A stretch of DNA of 64,000 bases from Methylocystis hirsuta (GCF_003722355.1 NZ_QWDD01000001.1:310001-374000), one strand, 5' to 3'; numbered from the stretch's first letter, positions 36,389 to 47,773 are shown. Notes: a model not told the origin generated them from the letters alone. Numbers and translations are program-made.

Positions 36389-38338
36389 CTATGCGCCGCG
36401 CGGCTTGCGTGGTCCCTTCGGCGGCCCTTTGCGCGGCCCCTTGAAGGGTCCTTTGGGCGGTCCTTTGCGCGGCGCGCCTCGGCCGCCCGCGGGACCTTTG
36501 CCTGGTCCGCTGCGTGGGCTTTTGTGCGGACCCCGAGACGGTCCGCCGCTGCGCGAGGGCCGCGCGTCTCCGCCCGAGCGAGGCAGATCGAATTTGCGCT
36601 CGCGAGGCGCGCGCTCGCCTGCCGAAAATTCGCGCTCGCCGCTGCGGGGCGGGCGCTTGTCGAATGTCCGTGGCCGCTCCTGGCGCGTCGCGCCGGCGCC
36701 GCGCGTGTCCCGTCGCGCCTCGTCGCCGTCGCGTCGCGGCGGACGCTTGTCGAACCGCGCGTCATCGCGATTGGCCGCGCGATAATTTCTCTGACCGCTC
36801 GCGCGGTCGTCCGGCCGCTTCTCGAATCTCTGCGTGTTGCGCGGACGTTCGTCCCGTCCCTCGGCTCCCCGCTCACGCGGCGCTCGCGTCGCCGGACGCG
36901 CGCCGCGCTGTTCGGGCGCGGCCCGGTCGTCGCGGCGCCGCCCCTCCTCGCGCGGGTAACGCTCTCCGCGCGGCGTGCTTTCGCGCGAGGGACGCTCCGA
37001 TCGCGGCTTCGGGTGTTGCGGCGCGCCGTCGGCGCGCATCGCCTCGAAGCGCCGGGCGTTGCGCGAAGGCGCCGCCGCCTCGTCGCGCCGCCTCGTCGGA
37101 GTCACCCGCTCCACGGCGACGGCGCGGCCCTTGCGGTCGGCGACCGCGCCGCGCGTCACGCGCGCCCGCGGTCCGGCGTCGCGTCGCTCGTCCTGCTCTT
37201 TGCGCAGCGTGGAGATATGTTTGCGCGGACGCTTCTCGGCGCGCTGACGAATCTCCTGCTGCTCCGCCGGCGCCTTCTCGCGCAACGGCGCGGCGAAATC
37301 GACGCCGGCGAGTTCGGCGAGCGATTTGCCCAATTGCTCACGCAGCGTCCTCAATCGAACTTCTTCGACAGCGCCTTCCGCGAGATCGCCAAGCTGGAAG
37401 GGCCCGTATGACACGCGAATGAGCCGCGTCACGTCGAGCCCGAGATGGGCCATGACGCGCTTGATCTCGCGATTCTTGCCTTCGGTGAGGCTCATCGCGA
37501 TCCAGGCGTTGGCGCCTTGTTCGCGCTCGAGCCGCGCCTCGATCGGCGCATAATGGACGCCGTCGATCGTCACGCCGTCGCCCAATGAATCGAGCTGCGC
37601 CTGATCGATCGCGCCATGCGCCCGCACGCGATAGCGCCGCGTCCAACCGGTCGCGGGCAATTCGAGCGTGCGCGCGAGGCCGCCGTCATTCGTGAGCAGC
37701 AGCAGCCCCTCGGTATTAATGTCGAGCCGGCCGACGCTGACGAGCCGCGGCAAGTCGGGATGGCGTTCGTCAAGATAGGAGAACACCGTGGCGCGGCCTT
37801 CTTCGTCGCGTGCGGTGGTGACATAGCCGGCGGGCTTGTGGAACAGAAAGAGTCGCGTGCGCTCGCGCGCCTGCATTGGCGCGCCGTCGATGGTGATGGC
37901 GTCGCTGTCGCTGACATTGAAGGCGGGACTCGTTTGTACGCGGCCGTTGACGGCGACGCGGCCGTCCGCGATCCAGCGCTCCGCGTCGCGGCGCGAACAG
38001 ACTCCGGCGCGCGCCATAACCTTGGCGATGCGATCGCCTTCGAAGGCGCCTTCGCGGGGCGCGGGCGCAGGCGCGGCGGCGCGCTGCTTGGCGGGGGACT
38101 TGGCGGCGGGCTTACCGGGGCGCTTGCCGCGCGCGCTTTCGGCGTCGCGCGAGGCGGGCTTGTCCGAGCGAGGTTTGTCGAATCGTGGTTTGTCAAGGCG
38201 AGGCTTGTCGAAGCGTGGCTTTGCGGGCCTCGTGTCTTCGCGCGCGGCATGTGCGGCCGGCGTCTTCTTGGCGGGCCGGCGCAAGGGCCGATCGCCGCCG
38301 GCGGAGCCGGTGCGGGTATTTCGGTTCTTTTCAGTCAT
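36389..38338 (-). CDS. RluB/RsuA-type pseudouridine synthase with long basic tails
   Basis: Of 649 residues only about 100-345 form the enzyme. An S4 RNA-binding domain (RIAKVMARAGVCSRRDAERWI) comes first, then a catalytic domain with the nucleophilic aspartate in VGRLDINTEGLLLLTND and GKNREIKRVMAHLGL. The family isomerises uridine in large-subunit (RluB) or small-subunit rRNA. The N-terminal tail has repeated DKPRFDKPR units. The C-terminal 300 residues are arginine-, proline- and glycine-rich and end in KGPPKGPFKGP-like repeats. Tails of this kind bind RNA and are common in GC-rich alphaproteobacteria, but this one is long. Confidence 0.9.
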   Translation of the reverse strand: MTEKNRNTRTGSAGGDRPLRRPAKKTPAAHAAREDTRPAKPRFDKPRLDKPRFDKPRSDKPASRDAESARGKRPGKPAAKSPAKQRAAAPAPAPREGAFEGDRIAKVMARAGVCSRRDAERWIADGRVAVNGRVQTSPAFNVSDSDAITIDGAPMQARERTRLFLFHKPAGYVTTARDEEGRATVFSYLDERHPDLPRLVSVGRLDINTEGLLLLTNDGGLARTLELPATGWTRRYRVRAHGAIDQAQLDSLGDGVTIDGVHYAPIEARLEREQGANAWIAMSLTEGKNREIKRVMAHLGLDVTRLIRVSYGPFQLGDLAEGAVEEVRLRTLREQLGKSLAELAGVDFAAPLREKAPAEQQEIRQRAEKRPRKHISTLRKEQDERRDAGPRARVTRGAVADRKGRAVAVERVTPTRRRDEAAAPSRNARRFEAMRADGAPQHPKPRSERPSRESTPRGERYPREEGRRRDDRAAPEQRGARPATRAPRERGAEGRDERPRNTQRFEKRPDDRASGQRNYRAANRDDARFDKRPPRRDGDEARRDTRGAGATRQERPRTFDKRPPRSGEREFSAGERAPRERKFDLPRSGGDARPSRSGGPSRGPHKSPRSGPGKGPAGGRGAPRKGPPKGPFKGPRKGPPKGPRKPRGA

Positions 38339-38390
38339 GAGTTCTGATAGCAGGCGCCAAGCGCGCTTTGAAGCGGGGTTCGCTTAAGAG

Positions 38391-38843
38391 ATGCAAATGA
38401 ATGGCAAGGACCCTTTCAGCGCCGCCTTCGAGCAGGCGCGGACTGCCGCGGCGGCGGGCGAAGTCCCGGTCGGCGCGGCGCTTGCGCGCAATGGCGACAT
38501 TATCGCCGCCGCCGGAAATCGCACGCTGCGCGATCGCGATCCGACGGCGCACGCCGAAATGCTCGTGATTCGCCAAGCCTGCGCCGCACTCGGCTCGGAG
38601 CGCCTCGTCGACTGCGATCTCTATGTGACGCTCGAGCCTTGCGCCATGTGCGCGGCCGCGATTTCCTTCGCGCGCATTCGGCGGCTCTATTATGCGGCAA
38701 GCGATCCGAAAGGAGGCGCCATCGAGCACGGGCCGCGATTCTTCGCGCAGCCGACCTGCCATCATCGGCCCGAGGTCTACGGCGGCATTCGCGAAAGCGA
38801 GGCGGCGCAACTCCTTCGCGACTTCTTTCAGGCGCGTCGATGA
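38391..38843 (+). CDS. tadA: tRNA-specific adenosine deaminase
   Basis: The 150-residue zinc enzyme converts adenosine 34 of tRNA-Arg(ACG) to inosine. The catalytic motif HAEMLVIRQA and the zinc cysteines in PCAMCAAAISFARI are intact. It is divergent from the pseudouridine synthase gene and overlaps the 3' end of the convergent patatin gene by 16 bases. An alternative ATG two codons later is possible. Confidence 0.94.
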   Translation: MQMNGKDPFSAAFEQARTAAAAGEVPVGAALARNGDIIAAAGNRTLRDRDPTAHAEMLVIRQACAALGSERLVDCDLYVTLEPCAMCAAAISFARIRRLYYAASDPKGGAIEHGPRFFAQPTCHHRPEVYGGIRESEAAQLLRDFFQARR

Positions 38844-39688
38844 GCTTCGAGTCGTAGCGCCGCCTGCGCCAGTCCCTGGCGCAGCGTGTCGCGGCAGGCG
38901 TCGCCGGCGGCGAAAATGCGCGACGCCTTGAAGAGGTCCAGCGCGAGATATTGATGCACTTCCGGTCGGATGAGCACGTCGGGCGGCCGCTCGGCGATCA
39001 TCCGCGAGCTGATCGCGTTCATCATGATCTGGCTCGCGACGATCATCGTCTCGAAGGCGGACGGCGGCCCCTTGCCGGTCTCGACCCCGAAATTGCCGGA
39101 GACGTCGACGGCGATGACAATGTCGGCAAGGCCCCACAGATGATCGTAGGGAAGAGGATTGACCAATCCGCCATCGACGAAATAGCCGTGATCGCTCGTC
39201 GCGGCGCGCACGATGCCCGGAATCGCCATCGATCCGGCGACGGCGGGACGCAATGCACCCGTGGCGAAGACCGCCTCGATACGGCGGCGAAAATCGGTGG
39301 CGACGACCTGCAGCGGAATGCGCAGATCTTCGAAGCGTTCCGGCACGCCTTCGGGCCAGAACGCCTGAAGAAAGCGCTCGCCATCAAACAGCAGCGGATG
39401 CGCCACGCGGGACAGCAGCCGCTTTCGTCCGCGCGCCCGAGCGTGAAGCAGCCGGCGCGCGAGTCCGATGCGGTTCTTGAGGAGAGCCTGGGTGTGGGCG
39501 CGCAGCTCCGCGCCCGAGAAGCCTGCGGCATAGGCGGCGCCGACGATGGCGCCGATCGAGGCGCCGGCGATGGCGACCGGCCGCACGCCGAGCTCATCGA
39601 GCGCTTCAAGCACGCAGATATGGGCAAGCCCGCGGGCGCCGCCGCCGCCAAGGGCGAGCGCGACGGTCTTGCCGCGATAGAGGCTCAC
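38828..39688 (-). CDS. Patatin-like phospholipase
   Basis: The 286-residue protein has the oxyanion loop GGGGARG at residues 14-20, the nucleophile Ser44 in GASIG and the second catalytic residue in DGGLVNPLPYD. The family hydrolyses lipid acyl esters. GTG 39688 was chosen because its last three bases overlap the stop codon of the upstream hydrolase gene (GTGA), a typical coupling; the frame is open further upstream but antisense to that gene. It forms a two-gene operon. Confidence 0.9.
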   Translation of the reverse strand: MSLYRGKTVALALGGGGARGLAHICVLEALDELGVRPVAIAGASIGAIVGAAYAAGFSGAELRAHTQALLKNRIGLARRLLHARARGRKRLLSRVAHPLLFDGERFLQAFWPEGVPERFEDLRIPLQVVATDFRRRIEAVFATGALRPAVAGSMAIPGIVRAATSDHGYFVDGGLVNPLPYDHLWGLADIVIAVDVSGNFGVETGKGPPSAFETMIVASQIMMNAISSRMIAERPPDVLIRPEVHQYLALDLFKASRIFAAGDACRDTLRQGLAQAALRLEAHRRA

Positions 39689-40569
39689 AGGAATTTCTCC
39701 AGGGCGGCGAGCGTCTCCGCCGGCGTTTCCTCCATTGGATAAAGGCCGGAGTCGACGCGCGACTCGGCGATATCGTCGCCCCATTCGCGCCACGCGGCGA
39801 CGAGCGAGGGGCCGTTCGCCGGGAATGTCGCCTCGCCGGCGACAAGGAGCGTCGGCATGGCGAGCTTCTTGCCCTCGGCCTTGTCGGCCGCGAGATGCTC
39901 GCGATCGATGGTCGCGCCGGCGCGGAAATCCTCGCAGAAGGCGTGAATGCGCGCCGGGTCGTTGAAGGCCTGGCGATAGGCGGCGAGCGCCTCCGCGCCG
40001 AACGGCTCCAGCGACTTCGCCTTGGTTGCGTTCTTCAGCGCGTCATCGAGAAAGCCGATCGGATCGAGGCCGATCAGCTCTTCCGGCTTGTGCGCGTCAG
40101 CCGCCAGGAAGCGCGCGCGTCCGACGCGCTGCAAATCCCCATCGCCGAAATTGTCATCAATCGGCGCGATATTGATGAGCGCAATCTTATCGAGCCGACC
40201 GGGCTGATCGAGCGCGAGGCGCTGGCCGACGCGCGCGCCCCTGTCGTGACCGATGAGCGCGAAGCGCACATGGCCGAGCGACTCCATGACCGCGACGACG
40301 TCGGCGGCCATCTCCCGTTTCGTGTAATGCTCTCCCTTTTCGCTCGCCGGAACCGCCGACCAGCCATAGCCGCGCAGGTCCATCGCAACGACGCTGAAGC
40401 GTTTGGCGAGCGCCGGCGCAATTTTACGCCAGGCGACATGCGTCTCGCCGAACCCGTGCAACAGAACCAGGGGCCGGCCCTCGCCGTGGACGCGGGCGAA
40501 TATCTTTCCAGCCGGCGCATCGATCCAATGCGAAGCGAATCCAGGAAAAAAATCTGCGGAATCGGACAT
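39685..40569 (-). CDS. Alpha/beta hydrolase, haloacetate-dehalogenase-like
   Basis: The 294-residue protein resembles haloacetate dehalogenases. HGFGETHVAW is the oxyanion region, the nucleophilic aspartate is in IGHDRGARVGQR, and the second arginine contact is in DLRGYGWS. In the family the final catalytic histidine stands in a GHF(L/F)PEE-like motif near the C-terminus. Here the corresponding stretch reads SGLYPMEETP, with leucine in place of histidine. Either the enzyme is inactive or altered, or a sequencing error changed the codon CAT to CTT. It is coupled to the patatin gene. Confidence 0.82.
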   Translation of the reverse strand: MSDSADFFPGFASHWIDAPAGKIFARVHGEGRPLVLLHGFGETHVAWRKIAPALAKRFSVVAMDLRGYGWSAVPASEKGEHYTKREMAADVVAVMESLGHVRFALIGHDRGARVGQRLALDQPGRLDKIALINIAPIDDNFGDGDLQRVGRARFLAADAHKPEELIGLDPIGFLDDALKNATKAKSLEPFGAEALAAYRQAFNDPARIHAFCEDFRAGATIDREHLAADKAEGKKLAMPTLLVAGEATFPANGPSLVAAWREWGDDIAESRVDSGLYPMEETPAETLAALEKFL

Positions 40570-40780
40570 TCGTTACAACCATCTCCCTTAGACGTGCGTG
40601 TCTGCGCGAACGTTATACAGTATCAGCGCCGACGCTCCCGAAATATATATCGCGGATCGTCAAGCGACTATGTCACGAAGATCGTGCGTCTTGTCTGCTT
40701 GAAAAGGAAGCCGAAGCGCTTCTATGTTGAGGAAGGTCAAAAAAAGATATCGAAAGCAACACAGGCAACGGGAGAGACAC

Positions 40781-41365
40781 ATGGCAAGCCAGATCGTCAA
40801 CGAGGTCGTAACGGCGAACAATGCTTACGCCGCCAATTTTGGAAGCAAGAGCGAACTTGCGCTGCCGCCGGCGCGCGGTTTTGCGATCCTGACCTGCATG
40901 GACGCGCGCCTCGATCCCGCAAAATATGCCGGCCTGTCGGAAGGCGACGCGCATGTGATCCGCAACGCCGGCGGTCGCGCTTCGGATGACGCGATTCGTT
41001 CGCTGATCATTTCGCACAAGCTGCTCGGCACCAATGAATGGTTCGTCATTCACCACACCAATTGCGGCATGGAGCTCTTCTGCGACGAGATCATGAGCGA
41101 CTTGCTGGATGACAATCTCGCGACGGCGAGTTTCGACGGCGAGAACTGGTCGAACCCGCAACATGGCGGCGGCTGTTCAGCCGGCCACTTCATCAAGTGG
41201 CACACGATCGAGAATCAGGAGGAAAGCGTCGCGCAGGACGTCGCGCGCATCCGTTCGCATCCGCTGGTGCCGAAAAACATCCCGATCTACGGCTACATCT
41301 ATGATGTGAAGACCGGCAAGATCAACGAGGTCGCGGAAGCGACCAAGCTCGGCAAGGCGGCGTAA
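40781..41365 (+). CDS. Beta-class carbonic anhydrase
   Basis: The 194-residue zinc enzyme interconverts CO2 and bicarbonate. The zinc and catalytic residues are visible as Cys39-x-Asp41-x-Arg43 (TCMDARLDP) and His92-x2-Cys95 (HHTNCGM). This subgroup is the short clade with [18 protein letters not shown] 40781 follows GGGAGAGACAC. It is divergent from the hydrolase gene. CO2 supply for carboxylation or pH control is the likely role. Confidence 0.92.
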   Translation: MASQIVNEVVTANNAYAANFGSKSELALPPARGFAILTCMDARLDPAKYAGLSEGDAHVIRNAGGRASDDAIRSLIISHKLLGTNEWFVIHHTNCGMELFCDEIMSDLLDDNLATASFDGENWSNPQHGGGCSAGHFIKWHTIENQEESVAQDVARIRSHPLVPKNIPIYGYIYDVKTGKINEVAEATKLGKAA

Positions 41366-41454
41366 ACCGCATCATCGCAAGGTTCGTCATTGCGCGTCGT
41401 CGCTGCGCAATGACGAGCTCATACGCATTCCGGCTGCTCTGTTCGCTTGGGCGA

Positions 41455-41562
41455 TGTCATTCCCGGCGGGCCGAAGGCCTGACTGGGAATCCAGAGAAAG
41501 CCCCAGAATGCTGGCCTTGCTCTGGATTCCCGATCGCGCGCGTTGCGCGCGTCGGGAATGAC
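41455..41562. repeat. Long palindromic repeat, copy 2
   Basis: It begins TGTCATTCCCGG and ends GGGAATGAC. It carries the same inner phrases as copy 1 (35673-35781), but with the two local hairpins in the opposite order, so the two copies are inverted relative to each other. It fills most of the gap between the carbonic anhydrase and rhodanese genes. Confidence 0.9.
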
Positions 41563-41589
41563 GCCCGAGCCATTCAAGCGGAATTCGTA

Positions 41590-41934
41590 TCACTCCACCG
41601 CGCCGCCGCGGGCGCGCCAGCCGCCGGTGCCAGGCGCATAGTGGCATATGTCCTTGCGGCCCACGCTTTGCGCCTGCGCTAGGGCTTTGGCCGAACGCCC
41701 GCCCGCCTGGCAAATGAAAACGACGTCGCCCTTCGGCAGCTTCGTCGGATCGAAACTCGAGAGCGGCATGTTCTTCGCCCCCGGCACATGGCCGGCGCCA
41801 TATTCATGCGGCTCGCGCACATCGACGATGGCGCAGGATTTGTCCGCGACGACGCGGCAGAAATCGTCATGCTCGATCGTTGGCGCGCCGCCGCCGCCGC
41901 CCGCGAGTTTCGACAAGAGAGAGCCAAAAGCCAT
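41590..41934 (-). CDS. Single-domain rhodanese-like protein
   Basis: The 114-residue protein has the catalytic loop CQAGGRSAKA with Cys75 and the preceding AIVDVREPHEYGAGHVPGA. Rhodaneses carry persulfide sulfur on this cysteine and pass it to acceptors such as cyanide, thiols or sulfite. No signal peptide is present, so it is cytoplasmic. It is last in the minus-strand operon with the AhpD-like protein and RND pump, under an operator like that of the persulfide-type repressor, which fits a sulfane-sulfur role. Confidence 0.9.
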   Translation of the reverse strand: MAFGSLLSKLAGGGGGAPTIEHDDFCRVVADKSCAIVDVREPHEYGAGHVPGAKNMPLSSFDPTKLPKGDVVFICQAGGRSAKALAQAQSVGRKDICHYAPGTGGWRARGGAVE

Positions 41935-41951
41935 TGTTCGTTCCTTTCTTC

Positions 41952-42301
41952 TCAGGCTTGCTTTTCGGCGTTGAACTCAGTGAAGGCGGCGAGTGCGTGG
42001 CTCGCATACATCACCGACGGTCCGGCGCCCATGTAGATGCTCATGGCGAGCGTCTCCAACACCTCCTCGCGCGTCGCGCCGCGCTGCGACGCGGCTTTGG
42101 CGTGGAAAGCGATGCAATCGTCGCAGCGCACCGCGACGCTGACCGCAAGCGCGATCAGTTCCTTTGTCTTGGCGTCGAGCGCGCCTTGCGCGCCCGCCGA
42201 GATCGCCATCGCCGAAAAGGCCTTCATCACCTCGGGCGAACCGACGCGCAATTCTCTGATGTCGGCGGAGAGCTTCTTGGCGAGCGCCGCCCAGTCTTCG
42301 A

Positions 42302-42305
<4 letters not shown>
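41952..42305 (-). CDS. Carboxymuconolactone decarboxylase-like (AhpD-type) protein
   Basis: The 117-residue helical protein has the redox-active CxxC at Cys61 and Cys64 with His68 (RCDDCIAFHAK), matching AhpD-like proteins that act as disulfide reductases or peroxidases. The context argues against an aromatic-degradation role. It overlaps the RND permease gene by four bases and is followed 17 bases later by the rhodanese gene. A thiol-redox function in persulfide handling is plausible. Confidence 0.9.
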
Positions 42306-45534
<3,229 letters not shown>

Positions 45535-45538
<4 letters not shown>

Positions 45539-46533
45539 GGCGTCGACACCACGTCGCCGTCATGGAGGCCGGAAAGAATCTCGACGCCGTCGCCGTGCGC
45601 TTCGCCAAGCTGAATGACGACTTCTTCGCCGGAGGCGAGTCGGACGAAATCCACGCCGGCGCGTCGATAGACCGCGTTGCGCGGGATGATGATCGTGTCG
45701 CGCTTGCCCGTCGTGACGTAAACCCGCGCCCGTTCGCCGACGAAATAGTCGCCGAGCCCGACGACGTCGACGTCGGCGATGACGCGGCCGCCCTGAATTT
45801 CGGGATAGACGATGCGCACGCGACCTTGCTTGCGTCCGCCGCCCGCCTCTTCGTGCAGGCCGCGCGCGCCGATCTCGACCTTGTCGCCGGCGCGCATGAA
45901 ACGCGCGTGGCGTTCGGGCAATTGCAGACGCAGGATATATTTGTCTTCGGCGATCGTCGCGATGGTTTCGCCCGGCATGACAACGCGGCCGACGGAAACC
46001 GGAATGGTGAGGATGCGGCCAGGCCCCGGCGCGCGCACCGAGCCCTCCGCCGCCTGCTGTTCGATCACGCTGCGGTCGGAGCGCAGCGCCGAGAGGTTGC
46101 GGTCGGCGACGTCGAGCGCCGTCTTCGCCTGATCAAACAGCGCCTTGGTATAGACTCCGCGCCGAAACAGCTCCTGCGCACGGTCGAAATCGCCCTGCGC
46201 CTTCTCGCGCTGCGCCTGCTGAGAGCGGATGCGCTGATCGAGCGCCTGCATCTGCAGAAAAAGCTTCTGATCGACGACCGAAGCGATCTCCGCGCCGCCG
46301 GCGACGTCATCGCCCTCTTTGATCTTGAGCGCGCTCACAGTGCCGCCGATCCGCGCCCGCGCCGTCAACTGATGCGCCGGCTCGACCGAGGCGACGACCG
46401 CCTTGAGGTCCTCCACCGGGGCGACCCGGACTGTGACCTCTCCGGCATTCGCGCCCAAGGAAACGCCCAAGGAATACGTCAGCGCTGCGAGGAGCGCCGT
46501 CGGCGCAAGATTAGAGCGGCCCATCTGTCTCAT
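45535..46533 (-). CDS. RND efflux periplasmic adaptor protein
   Basis: The 332-residue membrane-fusion protein has a hydrophobic N-terminal export or anchor segment and lipoyl-like halves around VSALKIKEGDDVAGG and GSVRAPGPGRILTIPV. A coiled-coil hairpin lies at about 95-160 (QQAQREKAQGDFDRAQELFRRG), followed by a beta-barrel domain. ATG 46533 starts seven bases after a near-consensus -10 box, implying a leaderless transcript; a second ATG three codons later at 46524 is possible. It is the first gene of the adaptor-permease-AhpD-rhodanese operon. Confidence 0.93.
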
Positions 46534-46535
46534 GC

Positions 46536-46566
46536 GCTAATTTATATGCATAAAACATAAATTAGC
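46536..46566 (-). promoter_or_regulatory. AT-rich dyad operator and promoter of the RND operon
   Basis: A perfect inverted repeat GCTAATTTAT / ATAAATTAGC has 10-base arms separated by 11 bases. Read on the minus strand it includes TTGCTA as -35, 16 bases, then TATAAA as -10, then 7 bases and the ATG. The core pattern AATTTAT-N11-ATAAATT closely matches the dyad at 47089-47111 in front of the ArsR-type repressor. Confidence 0.75.
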
Positions 46567-46669
46567 AACCGCGAATTTAATGCCCGTGCGCGCCTGTCCT
46601 TGTAAAAAAGAAAGGGCGATAAAACAGAAAGGGCGGCGCGCCGCCCTCGAACTCTTCGTGTGAGATTTG

Positions 46670-46909
46670 TCAGCCCCAAAGGTTGCACCAGCCGCGCGCG
46701 CTGACGGGACCGCTCACCACGCCGCACCCCGAGGGCGCGTTGAAGTAGGAACAATTGGCGCAGCTTTGCCGGCCGTTTGGCGCGCCGCGATAGGCGGCGG
46801 CGGCTTTGCTCGTCCTGGCTTGCGCCCTCGTCGCTGAGCCAACCCCTGCGATGGCGGCGCCCAACATCAAAAGCAATGATCGACGCGTCGGCGCGCGAAA
46901 TTCAATCAT
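46670..46909 (-). CDS. High-potential iron-sulfur protein (HiPIP)
   Basis: The 79-residue precursor has a twin-arginine-type signal (TRRSLLLMLGAAIAGVG). The mature part carries four cysteines at 50, 53, 62 and 75 (SCANCSYFNAPSGCG and ARGWCNLWG), the HiPIP pattern for a 4Fe-4S cluster of high potential. Such proteins carry electrons in the periplasm. ATG 46909 follows GGGAGG; the ATG 18 bases upstream is less likely. It lies between the RND operon and the repressor gene and may accept electrons in sulfur oxidation, which is an inference from position. Confidence 0.9.
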   Translation of the reverse strand: MIEFRAPTRRSLLLMLGAAIAGVGSATRAQARTSKAAAAYRGAPNGRQSCANCSYFNAPSGCGVVSGPVSARGWCNLWG

Positions 46910-47020
46910 TCGAGCCTCCCTGGCCAATTCGCTCGATGTCGCACGATCCGATTAAATTAGGCGTACATCATATACCGGCGAGGCCTTCTTGAATGAATGC
47001 GACATATCGCTCTTAGCGCT

Positions 47021-47075
47021 TCGCCCTTGGCGCCTCGCCCTTGGCGCGTCCCACACGGCGCGTCCCACTGGCGCG
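47021..47075. repeat. Four tandem 14-base units upstream of the repressor promoter
   Basis: Units start at 47021, 47035, 47049 and 47063. The first two are TCGCCCTTGGCGC(C/G), the next two are TCCCAC(AC/T)GGCGCG-type variants. Each ends in GGCGC. The array ends nine bases before the -35 box of the repressor promoter. Confidence 0.8.
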
Positions 47076-47083
47076 TTTCCGGC

Positions 47084-47112
47084 TTGACAATTATATTCAA
47101 TAATCATAATTT
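47084..47112 (+). promoter_or_regulatory. Sigma-70 promoter and operator of the ArsR-type repressor
   Basis: TTGACA at 47084 and TAATTT at 47107 are separated by 17 bases. An inverted repeat AATTAT-N11-ATAATT at 47089-47111 overlaps the whole promoter. The -10 box ends seven bases before the ATG at 47120, so the transcript is expected to begin at or within about two bases of the start codon. The same 7-base spacing is seen at the RND operon. Confidence 0.85.
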
Positions 47113-47119
47113 AGGAACT

Positions 47120-47479
47120 ATGAATGTAAATCTGCTTGCGCTCGCGCCGAAAGCTGCGGAGGCCGAAAGCTTTCTCAAGGCGCTCGCCAATCGCCATCGG
47201 TTGATGGTGCTCTGCCAGTTGCATGGGGGCGAACTCTCGGTGACAAAGCTGCAGGAGGCGATCGGGCTCAGCCAATCATCGCTGTCGCAGCACCTTGCGC
47301 GGCTGCGCGAGGACAAGCTCGTCAAGACCCGCCGCGAATCGCAGACGATTTACTATTCCTTGGCCGACGGCAATGTCTCGCGGATCATCGGACTGCTCTA
47401 TGAAATGTTCTGCGCCGAGCAGTGCGGCAAGCCGGCCAAACCGCGCGCGCGCGTCAAATCGAAGGAACTCACGCGATGA
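47120..47479 (+). CDS. ArsR-family persulfide-type repressor (BigR/SqrR-like)
   Basis: The 119-residue winged-helix protein has the ArsR fold with the recognition helix LSQSSLSQHLARLRE at about 53-67. Cysteines are at 32 (VLCQLHGGE), 98 and 102 (LLYEMFCAEQC). Cys32 and Cys98 match the pair that forms a tetrasulfide or disulfide in BigR and SqrR, known repressors released by reactive sulfur species. ATG 47120 was chosen because it fits both the protein family and the promoter; the frame is open upstream into the 14-base repeats. It probably controls itself, the RND operon and perhaps nearby sulfur genes. Confidence 0.9.
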   Translation: MNVNLLALAPKAAEAESFLKALANRHRLMVLCQLHGGELSVTKLQEAIGLSQSSLSQHLARLREDKLVKTRRESQTIYYSLADGNVSRIIGLLYEMFCAEQCGKPAKPRARVKSKELTR

Positions 47480-47488
47480 GCATTCGTC

Positions 47489-47689
47489 ATGAGCATTGAT
47501 CGCATCGTTATGGCCTTCGCCGGGACCATGATCCTCCTGAGTCTGCTCTTGGCGCAGTTGTTCAGTTCGTGGTGGCTCTTGCTCACCGCTTTCGTCGGCG
47601 TCAATCTGCTGCAGGCGGCCTTCACGGGCCTCTGCCCATTGGCGATGGCGCTGAAGCGGTACGGCGCCAAATCAGGCGCCGCCTTCTAG
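47489..47689 (+). CDS. Small DUF2892 (YgaP-type) membrane protein
   Basis: The 66-residue protein has two membrane helices and the signature LLTAFVGVNLLQAAFTGLCPLA. In YgaP this domain is joined to a rhodanese; here it stands alone. It begins nine bases after the repressor gene, so the two are cotranscribed. The single cysteine in TGLCPLA is conserved in the family. A second DUF2892 gene lies at 53000. Confidence 0.9.
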   Translation: MSIDRIVMAFAGTMILLSLLLAQLFSSWWLLLTAFVGVNLLQAAFTGLCPLAMALKRYGAKSGAAF

Positions 47690-47773
47690 ACGTCATCGAT
47701 GTTCAGCATGGGTGCGTTGATCGTTCGCAGCGCGCTTAAGTGAAGACTTTGGATCGTGAGCGACGAAGGGCAG

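Noticed and set aside
36420..36480. Repeated units resembling a repeat array
   Set aside because: They encode the KGPPKGP-like tail of the pseudouridine synthase in frame; there are no spacers, so this is not CRISPR.
35647..36876. 409-codon minus frame across rsmD and the pseudouridine synthase gene
   Set aside because: It is a serine/arginine-rich shadow of the two real genes on the same strand but in a different frame.
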